Assembly: GCA_035610835.1 (NCBI GenBank)
Contig: CM069454.1
Coordinates: 60,928,580-60,992,579 of the forward strand
Reading direction: 5' to 3'
From: Ophiura sarsii
Lineage: Eukaryota > Echinodermata > Ophiuroidea > Amphilepidida > Ophiuridae
Length of the DNA stretch: 64,000 nt
Below, piece by piece: positions 23,546 through 34,579 of this stretch. Both the position numbers and the translations under genes were made by a program. Numbering within the stretch: position 1 is the first letter of the stretch; each line of letters opens with the position of its first letter. Below the pieces are notes generated by a model that had not been told where the DNA came from, did not search any database, and saw only the letters and a list, made by a program, of their open reading frames with translations.

Positions 23546-23944
23546 AAGAAGGTTATCTATGATAGTAAAATTCAAAATCGAATACCTTCATTTCTTGCAT
23601 TTAAATATCTAATTAAATTCCATTATAAACTTGAAAAACAGATCTCTAGCAGTGACAACACAATGTATAAATTCATTGATAAATAGACACAATTAGAAAA
23701 AAAAAGTTGAAGAGTAGTAATTGTATAACTTTATACTTAATGATGTGCTTTATTTATTTTTATTATTGTAACTTTATTGTGATTTGTATATATTTATTTT
23801 TTGAGCTATTTGTTGTTTACGTCGGCATACGTTCAGGCATTAGTTCGCATTACCATACGTAGACCAACGAAAATTAACTGAGACCAATATAAATACTTCC
23901 ATAATGAAGTTTAAATGTCATTGATCACAATAAAAGTCACCTTT

Positions 23945-24300
23945 GAGGCCCTGTCTGACACTGTTGAGAATAGAGCTAACGTGTGCCAGACGTTTTTAGA
24001 AATTGGGTGTACATGTACGTTCGTGTAAGTTGTCATTTGTTCGTTTTCGTCAGCTGTTCGGCCATATACGTCCAGCACATCTGTCCGTTTTGATGACCGG
24101 TAAATCAACTCCTGTCACATAGTAGTGCATAGAGCTAACTAATGCCTAGCGTACTGATTATTTGTCTCTGCTTCTTTCCAAAAGGGCCTGTCACATAACA
24201 GCAAATAGAGCTAATGTGTGCCCGACGTTTTAAAAATGTGGGTGTACATTCGTGTAAGTTTTTCATTCGCTCGTGACATACGGTCAACAAAAAAAGGAAC
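23945..24300. repeat. imperfect direct duplication, about 105 bp, 235 bp apart
   Basis: Blocks at about 23950-24045 and 24186-24280 share agagctaacgtgtgcc, gacgttttt, gggtgtaca and tcgtgtaagtt in the same order. Related pieces (gtcagctgttcgg; gtcacgaacg...acaaattac) occur at about 45050-45200, so this belongs to a dispersed repeat family. Confidence 0.55.
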
Positions 24301-24735
24301 TTACGAAGTAATAAATACGTTCTTAACTCCAAAACTATAGCTCCAGCATGAAAATATTAAATTATACATTTGTCGATACAATTCTCGTCTTTACTATAAT
24401 ATGAGATATTACAGGTGAAGGTTGACTAAATATTAACAACGTTATGAGTCGTAAACCAAAACACTGATTTCAGTGATCATAGTGATCACTTGATTAAACA
24501 TTACTACCATCGCGTATAAACAACAACGCCAAAATTAAAACAGTACCATGGAGACTTTCCTTAGTTTTGAGATCCAGTCAACCTAAATCATGAACTAATA
24601 TCGCCCTTCTCACTCCAACAGAAATCCCAGTCACAGGAGTTTCTTTGGTCTTGGTGAAGTATGCTTCTTTTCAAATCTCGATTCCAAAGAAGGTACAAAT
24701 TCCAGTCGAAATTTGCTTTTAACAAACATTTGGTT

Positions 24736-24862
24736 TTGGTTTATCCTTGGTGTGAGACAGTACATAATTAACTTTTATTTAAGGATTACACAGCTTTATT
24801 CCGTAATGGGATTTTGATACTAGTCTAACTAATGAACGTCTTACACCAAGGATATACCAAAC
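24736..24862. mobile_element. short MITE, ends GGTTTATCCTTGGTGT, copy 1
   Basis: TTGGTTTATCCTTGGTGTGA at the left is inverted at the right (TTACACCAAGGATATACCAA). The interior (ggattacacagctttattcc and actagtctaact) is shared with the copy at 39889-40031. Confidence 0.7.
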
Positions 24863-25889
24863 ATTTGACACGAAATTAGAGGCCAGTCTACATACTGACC
24901 CCTAGGCTATGTTTCATAATCAAAAAAGGATCAAGTGGCCGAACACGTTGTTGACCACCTTGTTTGAATGGATACAAACGTTTTAACAAAAGCATGCAAT
25001 AAAAACTCCAATACAAAATTTGTCAAAACCTCCATCTGGCCTTTCAGCATGCATAAAGTAATCTAAAGAATATTGATCATATTGCTTTTGCCAAAGATAC
25101 AGCTGATTCTGACTCAATATGATAATGTACGTGCTATCTCAAATTTTAAAATAAGCATGTTCCTCTTACGGTAACCGTGTCATCACAAATAGGCCTTCAA
25201 AACCATGGGATAACAATGATATCGCTTAAGCAAAACATCAACGTAAACAACTCGAAAGGAATAGCCACTCTTCGAATGATATAACGTATAAAGTGTAATA
25301 ATGGAAACATTTAACCTTTTTTTTGTATATAAAGAGCAAATGGGAACAATAGCCCAACAGACATTAACAAAGATGAACTGAGTGATTACAAATCAAGCTG
25401 GTAACTTTCTCCCCAGAGCTCTGATGGGCCAATCAATTGGTTCACTGCAACTCAGAAAATATTCATAATACAGTAAATACAAATGGGCATGGTAAAAATG
25501 CCAATGAAAGTGGCATGGCACAGTAATAAGATAAAAGCCCAAACACAGAGAACAACATCAAAAATATAAGAGATCGAGAAAGAATTTGCAATTCCGTTTC
25601 TTGTAGTCGTTGGGCAGGCTTATGTCTTTTCCGATTTGATCCGTCCATTTACTTTCGAGGCTTGGTTTAGTGACTTGTAGCAAGACGAATACAGATGCAG
25701 GGGTTGCTAACCCCTACACCTAGTGCGCATGGTTACGTGCTAAACATGGCCTAAACTTAAAACATAAAAAACCCACTTATTACAGTTTGTGCTCAGGATG
25801 TAAATGAGCAGCTCAACCACGGGTGGGATGACCAGCGCACAGAAGTAACACAATACTACCCCAATACATAAACTTTATACAACTAAGTA
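24863..25889. other. non-coding stretch
   Basis: No gene, RNA or repeat supported. Confidence 0.4.
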
Positions 25890-26113
25890 TACACACAGAA
25901 AACACTATGTAAAAAAAATACACAAATTATGTAAAAAATACACAATCTGTGTAAAAATAGAACTCCATAATACTATGTAAACAGTTGTGTAAAGCTTTTG
26001 CATAGGAATTTACACAAGCTTGGGTATATATTACATGTTTTATGTAAACTCTTACATAATAATTATGGAGTTCTATATTTACATAATTTTGTACATAGTG
26101 TTTTCTGTGTGTA
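25890..26113. mobile_element. ACACAGAAAACACTATG MITE, copy B (full length, 224 bp)
   Basis: The ends TACACACAGAAAACACTATG and ACATAGTGTTTTCTGTGTGTA-type right end match copies A and C. The interior is also partly palindromic (gaactccataat paired with attatggagttc). Target duplication TA at both edges. The 109-codon minus-strand frame across it is an accident of AT-rich sequence. Confidence 0.9.
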
Positions 26114-26344
26114 TATATCGGAAGGCAATGATAGCCCAAATAATTTTGAAACCAATTTCTGAATTCTTTTGGAAAAATAAATTCGATTATAACAATTTTG
26201 AGTAGACCGAGATATATTTTTTGACTATCATCAAGAAGATGATGAATGACACACATAATTATATAAATAAAATAACTAGCAAGTAAATGAGCAATTACAA
26301 GTTTTGTTATGGGAAGCGTTCCAATTTAACCAGCTTACTATTTG

Positions 26345-26591
26345 TTAACACTTTCCACGCGGCAGGCAGCTGCAGACGACATTTCAAAATGTCACAAAAT
26401 GTTTAAAAAATGTCAAAATTATTGAATTTCATTACCATATTTGGAATCACCATGAGAAATGCATTGACATAAGTACAAACATGCATAGTATTGGGTCAGT
26501 AATCCTTAAGATGGACTTTGAAAATTGTGAAAGGTTTCTGAAAAATATGTTTTGTGTATGGTAAAAATAATAGCCGCGTGGAAAGTGTTAA
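26345..26591. mobile_element. TTAA-family MITE, intact copy (247 bp)
   Basis: TTAA CACTTTCCACGCGGC at the left and GCCGCGTGGAAAGTG TTAA at the right: 15-bp perfect inverted ends inside a TTAA duplication. A TTAA target with ends starting CAC/CCC is the hallmark of piggyBac-type elements, so I infer a piggyBac-mobilised MITE. The interior carries ctgcagacgac, catgagaaatgcattgacat and catgcatagtattgggtcag, conserved in all copies. Confidence 0.88.
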
Positions 26592-26624
26592 TCTGCAAAT
26601 CAGAGACTTACGTGTACAGGGTGT

Positions 26625-26855
26625 CCCAAAAGTTTCGAAACCATTTTAACGATTTGTATCTCTCTTACGATAAGTTGCGGTACCAAATTGAAAATACATT
26701 TGGAAAGAGAAAACCTGTAGAATTATTTCGGTACCAAACATGACTCCTTTTTGAGACCCCTAAATATAAACACACGCTGAAAGGTTTGGCTACATTAAGT
26801 AAATGCAAATACATTGAGCAAGAACATAAACATCAAAGAACCAATTACATTAAAG

Positions 26856-26901
<46 letters not shown>

Positions 26902-27643
26902 AGTTCTCAGTGTCTTATTTCCCTTTTTTCCTACCTGGAGTCACGGTGACTCTATTTAGCCAGTTGGAGTCATTATTACTCTCGAAAGGGAGTCCAGCCT
27001 ACATGTGACTCTATGTCAATATTGACTCCATTTGAAGAGTCACCAGACTCCCTTGAAGAGTCATGCATCATGACTCTCCAAAGGAGTCAGTAAATGTTGA
27101 CTCTCCAAGGGAGTCATGTGACTCTCCAAACAGAGTCAATATTGACATAGAGTCACATGTAGGCTGGACTCCCTTTATAGAGTAACCCTGACTCCAGTTT
27201 GGCTTTCAGTGCTGTATAAGTCACTGTAATCACATACAGCGTGTTCCTCACATTCCATTCATGTGTATTTTGTTCGACAAAGGGCTTCACTTAATAAATG
27301 TTGTGCACAATATTAATAATGTTCATAATAGGGATTATATCAATCTGAAATTGAAAAATAATCGTTGTAGATAACCATTTTTCTCCTTCGTACCTCTTTC
27401 TGTTTGTCGCATCCTTGACTTTATTCAACTCATTAAACGACGATGTTATATGAAAGTGCAGTTTTACAGTTCGCGAAACTTTCGACTGTATTTTTGCAAA
27501 CAGATAGCTGGTATTGTAAGTTTGGTACCAAAATAATTCTACAAGTCCTCTCTATTCAAATATATTTTTACTTTTAATACTGCGAAATTTTTAAACCGGG
27601 ATATAACGTTTAGAAAGGTTTCGAAATTTTTGGGACACCTGTA
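26625..27643. mobile_element. mariner-like element with about 125-bp inverted repeats and TA duplication
   Basis: TACAGGGTGTCCCAAAAGTTTCGAAACC-type left end (26625) pairs with ...ttttgggacacctgTA (27643). Inverted similarity continues through gtagaattatttcggtacca (about 26717) against tggtaccaaaataattctac (about 27524). No transposase frame remains; the interior holds a poly(C) tract (about 26857-26898) and a separate palindrome (26935-27197). It starts only 33 bp after a TTAA MITE. Confidence 0.7.
26935..27197. repeat. nested palindrome saturated with TGACTC/GAGTCA hexamers
   Basis: The ends CTGGAGTCA and TGACTCCAG pair, the arms continue through cagcctacatgtgactctat and its complement, and the centre is near 27066. 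I count 15 TGACTC or GAGTCA hexamers in 263 bp. The hexamer is the core of AP-1/GCN4-type bZIP sites, but most copies here lack the seventh base of the full TGA(C/G)TCA site. Confidence 0.7.
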
Positions 27644-28064
27644 TAATACATAGAATGTTAAAAATGTAATGACAAGAGTGAAGTAATGCTGGTACATACC
27701 TGAAAACTGTATAAAAGAACGCAGACTCAATGTTGTAATGTTCTGTGTAATGTTATACGTAAACATTGAAACATGTTGTATTATTTTGACGATTTGATTT
27801 AAAATTTAGAAGATACACCTTTTGGAACGTTAGTTGATTTAAAATTCATATTAAAATTAAATATGTAGGATACGAAATTGTATGAAAACAATAATTAGAT
27901 GTCAACATGTGTATATTAAGAGAGGGTAATAAACAGAAAAGACAGAAATAAATAAATTTGATTGTTACAGTCTATAGCTTTTCTGATCGTTTCAAACATG
28001 TTGAATTAGGCCTATATCATTTTCTAACCGATATTTTATATATTTTCTTCAAATGTATTTGCAG
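27644..28064. other. non-coding, AT-rich stretch
   Basis: No gene supported. Confidence 0.4.
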
Positions 28065-28158
28065 GTCGGACGTAAAGAACATTGACAGCTATAATTTACT
28101 AGCCATTCATTCATCCGACAGTTTGATTCAGAGAAAATACCGTGCTGAAGAACGTTAG
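28065..28158 (+). CDS. possible terminal exon, unidentified
   Basis: A pyrimidine-rich tract ends in tttgcag (acceptor AG 28063-28064). It is followed by an open 94-bp segment reading SDVKNIDSYNLLAIHS and SDSLIQRKYRAEER before TAG. The composition would suit a cytoplasmic tail, and the 5' phase would be 1. No donor exon was found upstream and no family is recognisable, so this may be chance. Confidence 0.18.
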
Positions 28159-28549
28159 AAGAACAAAAACCAAAATAGAACATTATGGAACATTTAAGAT
28201 TTTGTATGAAGGGATTGTGATATATATGAACATTAGATATTAAGCATTAACTACACGCGACTCTACAACAACAGTTTGTATGTCATTTGAAAATCATTCA
28301 TATATCATATATACCTTACTAATTTCTAGCTAAACTTTGGTAAACTTCAGTTTAATGTTTTTTCCTTTAAACCCTTAGGTCCACTCTTACCAGCCAGATC
28401 CTTTGGGAATATCTCAAGGTTGAGATTTCCCAATCTTAGCTCTATTTCATCTGTCACCAAATGAACAGGTGTTCGCTAGTTCACTAGCCAAAGTGAACCT
28501 TTGCCTTTAAATTATTATAGCCGAACAGCTACGTACAGTGCGTATCAAA
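28159..28549 (+). promoter_or_regulatory. 5' flank of the LRR-GPCR
   Basis: AT-rich. A possible acceptor (ttaaattattatag, ending 28520) lies 29 bp before the start codon, with an 'aacag gtgttc' donor-like site near 28467-28468, so the 5' UTR may hold an intron even though the coding part does not. No clear TATA box can be assigned. Confidence 0.25.
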
Positions 28550-31500
28550 ATGGAATCATGTGCGAAATCAATTAGTTGTTGCCTTATATTATCACTATTT
28601 TTTAGTTGTGTACAGTGCACGTTAGAAACTCTGGGAGATGGTCGCGTTGATGCATGTAACATCAGCCACGTCAATATAACCTCAAACCCAGTTGTTATAA
28701 ATGCAGGGAACATCACTGATACATTTTACGGTTGCGATATAGACCTTGATTTAGTGGGAGTGAATGGAACATCTATAGAAGTACTCTATTCAAATGAAAA
28801 AGCTGTCTATTCCAACTTTTATATTGAAATCTTAGCGTCAACTGACAATTGTCAACAAAGATATTTAGCGTTAGATTCAAAACACTGTCTATTCATTCTA
28901 AGCGATGTCATGAATTTCAAACTGAACTATTTTTATAGTAAAGTGACATTGAAAGTTCAAGGAATAACCACAAATGTTACAGGTTGTCATGACAAACACA
29001 TACAATTAGTTGAAAACGGCATTGTAAACAATACTTGCAATGCTACTCACTTTGATGAAATTAACAAAGGGCGCCGTTCATACGGCACTGACACTCAATA
29101 CGAGTTTACATGTCCCTTAGAATGCTCCTGTATCCTTGGCTATAAGAAATGGACAACTGCTTGCAATGATGAAGTCATGGTTACTCTATTGATTTATCAT
29201 ACAGACACTGGACACATGTCAATTGCTACGCAGCATATGACAGATATAACGCCTGACGCCTTCATAGGTCTCAATAAGTTACAAGGACTAGATCTGAATT
29301 ACAATCGATTGATTTCATTACCTGCTAAGGTATTCGGTAATATGTTTTCATTAGAAGTACTATATCTGAGTTACAATCGATTGATTTCATTACCTGCTAA
29401 GGTGTTCAGTAATATGTTTTCATTGATTACACTAAATTTAAATATGAATAGTCTAAGTTCTTTGCCGGTTGGAATTTTTGAAGACCTTGCGCAAATGTTT
29501 TCTATTGATCTTTTCGGTAACAAACTAGTCACTTTAGATGCAGATGTTTATGATGGTTTAACCAAATTGGATAACATAGACATTGGAAATATGCAATTAG
29601 CTACCTTGCCAGAAGGCATATTCAAAGGATTGATTCATTTGACTCGGTTATATCTACATAACAATAACTTTACGTCCATACCCAACGGTTTGTTTGAAAA
29701 TTTGACAAATTTGACCCTCTTGTATTTAGACGATAACTATCTGGTATCAATAAATAATGAATTTTCTGGTCTGAATCATCTGGAGGACTTACGATTGGGA
29801 TATAATCAGTTGTCAAAGCTACATGCAAGTGCTTTTCAGGGCCTATATTTGTTACGCCAATTGATGCTAACCAACAATAAACTGACCTCGTTACCTTATG
29901 GTATCTTTGCTGATCTGTATAGTGCTAGCGCCATACGGATTGAAAACAATATGCTGGTTGAATTACCTGATGGTCTTTATAAAGGTGTTGTAAATTTGCA
30001 ACATGTAGCTCTTCAAAATAACTTACTGTTCTCAATTCCAGAAGATGCCTTTTTTGGACTAGTAAATGTTATCGTTTTTCAAATGCAACATAATCAATTA
30101 ACTTCGTTACCAACTGGCGCATTCAGAGATATGCATTTATTGGTGAACATGGATCTTAGCTATAATTTATTGGCCGGTTTACCCCTCAAGATTTTTGAGT
30201 CATTGATGAACGTAGGCACACTTTTGTTAAACGACAATCATCTTGAAAGTCTATCAGAAAATGTATTCGACAATATGACTTCATTGCAATATCTGAATAT
30301 CGTTAATAACAAGTTAACTGATGTGCCTCACGACGTGTTTACTTCATTAGATACATTGATATTTTTGAATATTTCTAACAATAATCTGCATGTCATGCCC
30401 TCTTTGAGAGGGCTTATTGGTTTACAGATACTCGACGCGGGAACTAATAACTTGAAGCATATGAACATGGATACTTTCCAAAATAGGACAACTATACATT
30501 TCTTATCTTTTGATAACAATGTCCTGTCTTGGCTACCAGTTGGAATATTTGATGATCTCAGCAATTTAGAAATCCTTTACTTAGAGAACAACACACTAAC
30601 TGAAATTAAACCAGGTTTATTTAAGTACTTAAATAATTTGGTTTTACTTAAACTATCGAGCAATTTATTATCAAATATCACACGTGGACTTTTTACCGGT
30701 TTGACCTATCTTCAAAATCTTGATATGCAGTATAATAACATTAATGCTTTACCCATAGGGGTGTTTGATAATTTGACACATTTAAAATGTGTCAACATCT
30801 CATATAATTCAATCCAAACAATTGAGAGCAAAGGCTTTCATACAAATGGGATCAATGGTTTAGACCTTAGATCGAACAATCTATTGCTCATTACTAAAAC
30901 ATCTTTTAGTGATCTTGGTACATCGATGATTTTAGTTGATGAAAGTGCCACTTGCTGCTTTGTTAAAAATGTCACGTGCATTTCAAGAAATTCTCGACCA
31001 ATTTATTTAACGTGCAATCGAATGTTGAATGACTATCCATCTCGTGTGTCTATCTGGGCTCTTGGTCTTTTCGCGATCGTATGCAACATGCTCGTGCTTT
31101 ATTCACGCTGTGTTGATAAACAAGAGGAATCAGTTCAATCTCTTCTGATATCTCATCTAGCACTGTCGGACCTCCTCATGGGGATCAGTATGGTATTGAT
31201 GGCATCTGCCGATGCTTATTATGTAGATTATTTTCCCTCTTACTCAGAATCTTGGAGGACTGGCCCTATCTGCAAGTTAACGAGCACCTTGTCAGTTTTG
31301 TCGAGTGAAGTGTCAGTAATTTTGATTACACTTATCACTTTAGACAGGTTTCAAGGCGTTAGGTATCCGTTCAGCGTTCATCGTTTAAGACCAAAATCGG
31401 CAAAGATTTGCTTGATACCAATTTGGATTAGTGGTATGATTATTAGTGTGGTACCAATAGTTTTATCTGAATTCTATTCGGATATTTACGAGGTTTCTGA

Positions 31501-32077
31501 AGTTTGTGTAGGTTTACCAATAGTAAGAAGACCTGTAAGCGAACAGACTATCGGTTCTGTTGTCATTGAATCAAACACTGCCAAATTTCATTCATTCCAG
31601 TATTGGAATTGGAAAGTAGGGGGAATAGTTTACCATTACAGAATGTCGGTACTTCCTATAACCATATCTGCTACCTATGCCGTTTCGGAAATTACAGGCA
31701 CCCAGTTAGCGACGTATGTTTCAATCATCGTTTTCATCTGTCTCAACTTGTTTTGTTTTGTGTTGGTTGCTGTTCTTTATATAGATATATTCAAAACAGC
31801 AAGAGACTCAACAAAGAAGACGGGAAGGAATCAAACCGTGAAGCAGGAGATTCGAATGTCTGTGAAGATGTCTGCCATTGTATTGACTGACTTCTTTACT
31901 TGGGTTCCGATCATCATATTGTGTATCCTCGCTCAATGCCAGGTTATCTCTGTTGATCCGTTGGTATACGTTTGGACAGTAGCTTTTATTATCCCGATTA
32001 ATTCTGCGATCAATCCTTTTCTCTACACCCTCATTACACTTATTGAAAACAGAAACACAAACGTAAAAAACATATAA
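28550..32077 (+). CDS. intronless type C LRR-containing G-protein-coupled receptor (relaxin-receptor/GRL101-like), 1175 aa
   Basis: One uninterrupted frame. The start is set at the ATG at 28550 (context aaaATGG); the frame stays open upstream only through GTG. Residues 1-23 form a signal peptide; 24-200 form a Cys- and N-glycosylation-rich N-terminus with no recognisable LDLa module; about 225-790 are some 23 leucine-rich repeats of 24 residues; a Cys-rich cap (CCF...CIS...LTC, 802-822) follows. Seven helices: about 833-853, 863-886, 906-930, 952-973, 1053-1079, 1107-1130 and 1137-1162. Diagnostic residues: LALSD in TM2, LSSEVSV and TLDRF (DRY variant, 930-934) in TM3, and NPFLY (1155-1159) in TM7. 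The WRTGPIC and SSEVSV pattern matches type C LGRs (relaxin receptors RXFP1/2, snail GRL101), which bind peptides at the cell surface and signal through G proteins. The tail after TM7 is short (about 13 residues). It is the only intact gene in the window and has no neighbouring partner. Confidence 0.9.
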   Translation: MESCAKSISCCLILSLFFSCVQCTLETLGDGRVDACNISHVNITSNPVVINAGNITDTFYGCDIDLDLVGVNGTSIEVLYSNEKAVYSNFYIEILASTDNCQQRYLALDSKHCLFILSDVMNFKLNYFYSKVTLKVQGITTNVTGCHDKHIQLVENGIVNNTCNATHFDEINKGRRSYGTDTQYEFTCPLECSCILGYKKWTTACNDEVMVTLLIYHTDTGHMSIATQHMTDITPDAFIGLNKLQGLDLNYNRLISLPAKVFGNMFSLEVLYLSYNRLISLPAKVFSNMFSLITLNLNMNSLSSLPVGIFEDLAQMFSIDLFGNKLVTLDADVYDGLTKLDNIDIGNMQLATLPEGIFKGLIHLTRLYLHNNNFTSIPNGLFENLTNLTLLYLDDNYLVSINNEFSGLNHLEDLRLGYNQLSKLHASAFQGLYLLRQLMLTNNKLTSLPYGIFADLYSASAIRIENNMLVELPDGLYKGVVNLQHVALQNNLLFSIPEDAFFGLVNVIVFQMQHNQLTSLPTGAFRDMHLLVNMDLSYNLLAGLPLKIFESLMNVGTLLLNDNHLESLSENVFDNMTSLQYLNIVNNKLTDVPHDVFTSLDTLIFLNISNNNLHVMPSLRGLIGLQILDAGTNNLKHMNMDTFQNRTTIHFLSFDNNVLSWLPVGIFDDLSNLEILYLENNTLTEIKPGLFKYLNNLVLLKLSSNLLSNITRGLFTGLTYLQNLDMQYNNINALPIGVFDNLTHLKCVNISYNSIQTIESKGFHTNGINGLDLRSNNLLLITKTSFSDLGTSMILVDESATCCFVKNVTCISRNSRPIYLTCNRMLNDYPSRVSIWALGLFAIVCNMLVLYSRCVDKQEESVQSLLISHLALSDLLMGISMVLMASADAYYVDYFPSYSESWRTGPICKLTSTLSVLSSEVSVILITLITLDRFQGVRYPFSVHRLRPKSAKICLIPIWISGMIISVVPIVLSEFYSDIYEVSEVCVGLPIVRRPVSEQTIGSVVIESNTAKFHSFQYWNWKVGGIVYHYRMSVLPITISATYAVSEITGTQLATYVSIIVFICLNLFCFVLVAVLYIDIFKTARDSTKKTGRNQTVKQEIRMSVKMSAIVLTDFFTWVPIIILCILAQCQVISVDPLVYVWTVAFIIPINSAINPFLYTLITLIENRNTNVKNI

Positions 32078-32214
32078 CTCGGGCACTTTGGAGAAATTCC
32101 TCAACCGTAAAATCCATATATAGATTATCATCGGTCATAAGGCTGGAACTGATTATGAACAAAAATCGATTGATTTCAAAAAGAAATCATTTTAGTTTAA
32201 CGATTTTGTTTTAA

Positions 32215-32445
32215 TTAACACTTTCCACAGTTGATAGCTAGAAAATTTCAAAAAATGTTTCAAAAATGTCAACATTGTTGAATCTCATCACCATATTTAA
32301 TCGCCATGAGAAATACATTACAATAAAACCAAATATGCCTAGTACTGGTTCAGTAATTCTTGAGATAAGACTTTGAAAGTTGGGAAAGGTTTCTGAAAAA
32401 TCGGTTTTGTATAATATGGTTACACTAATATAGCCGCGTAAAAAC
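32215..32445. mobile_element. TTAA-family MITE copy, right end decayed
   Basis: TTAA CACTTTCCAC at the left; the right end reads tagccgcgtaaaaacac, with the last bases mutated. It lies 138 bp after the LRR-GPCR stop codon and carries AATAAA at 32322-32327, the nearest poly(A)-like hexamer downstream of that gene. Confidence 0.75.
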
Positions 32446-32462
32446 ACCTTACAAAACTGATC

Positions 32463-32560
32463 CATAAATTGCACAAATAATAATTGATATGAATAGTTAA
32501 ATTGCACACAAATAATGATTGATATGAATAGTTAAATTGCACACAAATAATCTCACATAA
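32463..32560. repeat. short tandem duplication, unit about 42 bp
   Basis: ttgcacacaaataatgattg plus atatgaatagttaaa is repeated two and a half times. Simple local duplication. Confidence 0.75.
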
Positions 32561-33194
32561 ATAATTCGTATTCATCGTATCATCTAAAACAATTGTTTTG
32601 TATACGTATTAAATCATGTAGTTATCGCTAAATGATAGAGGTAACGTAATATTAGTCTATTTGGCTTATTATCTAAGCTGAATCGTTAAAATGATTTGCG
32701 TCGACCCACGAAGCTCTACACATGATAATAGAATAGTAAACTCAAAACAAGATATTGCGCTGTATCGCTGAATATATTTCCTGCCAATAATGGTGCGAAA
32801 TGGAAACATGCCAATAAGTCGGTTATCGCCAGTTTAGTTTGGTACCTTAATTTTGCTAAAACCTGTTACCACACGGGCAGCACCCTATGCCTTTGCAGAT
32901 TGGTACTGATTTATATAGTTGTCTGTGTCCGAATGCGAAATGCCACAGCGAAAAAGACAGATAGAGCTGACCGCTACTGGCGCTAACAGTCTCGCTTCAT
33001 GGTCTATACAAATGAGATTAACGTAACGATAATTTTGCTTTAACGGTTTTAATATGGTTGAAAACCTCACAAGCCTTTATAAACCTTAAAATAACATTCG
33101 GTGTGCAGGATCATTATTTCAGTGTACCGGTATTATGTTGATTAGTGTGATAATTTGATCGGTATGACTAAGTGACAAATAAATAATATATGTA
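32561..33194. other. non-coding stretch
   Basis: No gene, RNA or repeat supported. Confidence 0.4.
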
Positions 33195-33778
33195 TACAGG
33201 CTGTAACAAAAAAAAGTTATACAGTTTTAACAAAATATTAAAAATATCTCCTGTAGAATTTCTGTTTCGAGTTTTAATGGCGTGCAAGGGAAATTTTCTT
33301 AACTTTCGAATAAGCTTTTTTTTCATGACAATCGATGTTCGGTAAGCAGAGATATGATCAATTGTCTAAAGTAGTCATGAAATCATTTCAAGTGGTTAAA
33401 AGTATTACAAAGAAGGTTAGGTCTTTACAAATATTATTCATTTATTTTATGAATTTATTTATTTAAATGAAATAAAACTATTTGAAAAAGAATTATATTG
33501 TTCTCTTTAATATTCCTTGCATGATACCCTAATCTTTTAATTTATACAAGATATAAGATTTTATGATATTGTGAAAGTGGCCCAACCCGATTTCTAGACG
33601 ACTTAGTAGATTAGTCATAAACTTTAAACGCAAGTAGTTAAAAAGACCAAATAAAATGATTCTGGTAGCCAAAGCGGAACTTAACGCAGAGTGTAAAAGA
33701 TTTTGACATTGCATGATTTTAACATTGGATTAAAAATAAAATTGCGATTGTATAACTTTTTTGTTGTTACAGTTTGTA
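33195..33778. mobile_element. Tc1/mariner-like non-autonomous element (584 bp)
   Basis: TACAGGCTGTAACAAAAAAA at the left pairs with a right end whose complement reads TACAAACTGTAACAACAAAA; both continue into aagttataca. TA at both edges. About 30 bp of inverted end; no coding interior. Confidence 0.65.
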
Positions 33779-34344
33779 TATATAATCACAGAGTACATAG
33801 TTATTTATATTGCATGTTCAACGTGAGGGTTTCTACGTATGGTGAATTCTTCAATTGTAGACCTCTAATGCTATAGGTTACTTAATGAGGGCATTGCATA
33901 GAGAAGGTGACTTGGTCGCGATTGAGCGCGGGATATGCTTCCTATATATGTTATGGGCGTCTCTTTGTTAAGTTTGATGAACTTACTTATTTCATAGGGT
34001 GAACGTACTACCAGTATATGGATGCTATTAGCATCCCTACCTATATCTAATCCAATCATACTATATATATTTTTTATTTTTTATGTTTGGACTTTTGGCA
34101 CACTTGTGAGTAAAAATAATTTTCAAAATATTTTGTCGAATAAACTGTTTCAGTTTGTGTTAAAAGTAACGTAGTGTAGGAATACGTGTGGTCCAACGGA
34201 ACAACGTGGGATTCATAATTATGTGAGTTATAGTCCCGCCGTGCTAGGGTAAAAAAAAAAATCGCACGGTCACAAAATTTAGCACGGCCAGACAATTTCG
34301 CACGGTCACAAAATTTCGCAGTACAAAAAACACAACAGTCAACA
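33779..34344. other. non-coding stretch
   Basis: No gene supported. Three spaced copies of a 'cgcacggtcacaaaatttcgca'-like phrase, shortened here, lie at about 34261-34320. Confidence 0.4.
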
Positions 34345-34570
34345 ATTTTGTTTTCTTTCTTTCTTTCCCTTTCTTCTTTTCTTTCTTTCCCCTTTTTTCC
34401 TCCTTTTCCTTTTTCTTTTTCCTCCTTTTTCCTTTCTCTCTCTCTTTTCTTTCCCTTTCCCCCTTCTTTTCCTCTTTTCCCTTCCCCCTATTTTTCCTGG
34501 TGGGTAGGTTGGAATTTCCTGCTGAGCACCTTCAGGGGGGGGGGGGGGCACTGTGCCCCCCTGCCCCCCG
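34345..34570. repeat. polypyrimidine tract followed by poly(G)
   Basis: About 150 bp of nearly pure C/T (34349-34500), then a short mixed segment, a G run at 34537-34548 and a ctgtgcccccctgccccccgg segment (shortened). Frames across it on both strands are compositional artefacts. Such strand-asymmetric tracts can form triplex or quadruplex DNA and are prone to assembly error. Confidence 0.8.
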
Positions 34571-34579
34571 GCTGTTACG

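Noticed and set aside
25927..26256. 109-codon minus-strand frame
   Set aside because: Covers the ACACAGAAAACACTATG MITE; AT-rich accident, and the frame is not shared as a protein among copies.
26814..27008. Proline-rich frame
   Set aside because: The prolines come from a poly(C) run; no gene context.
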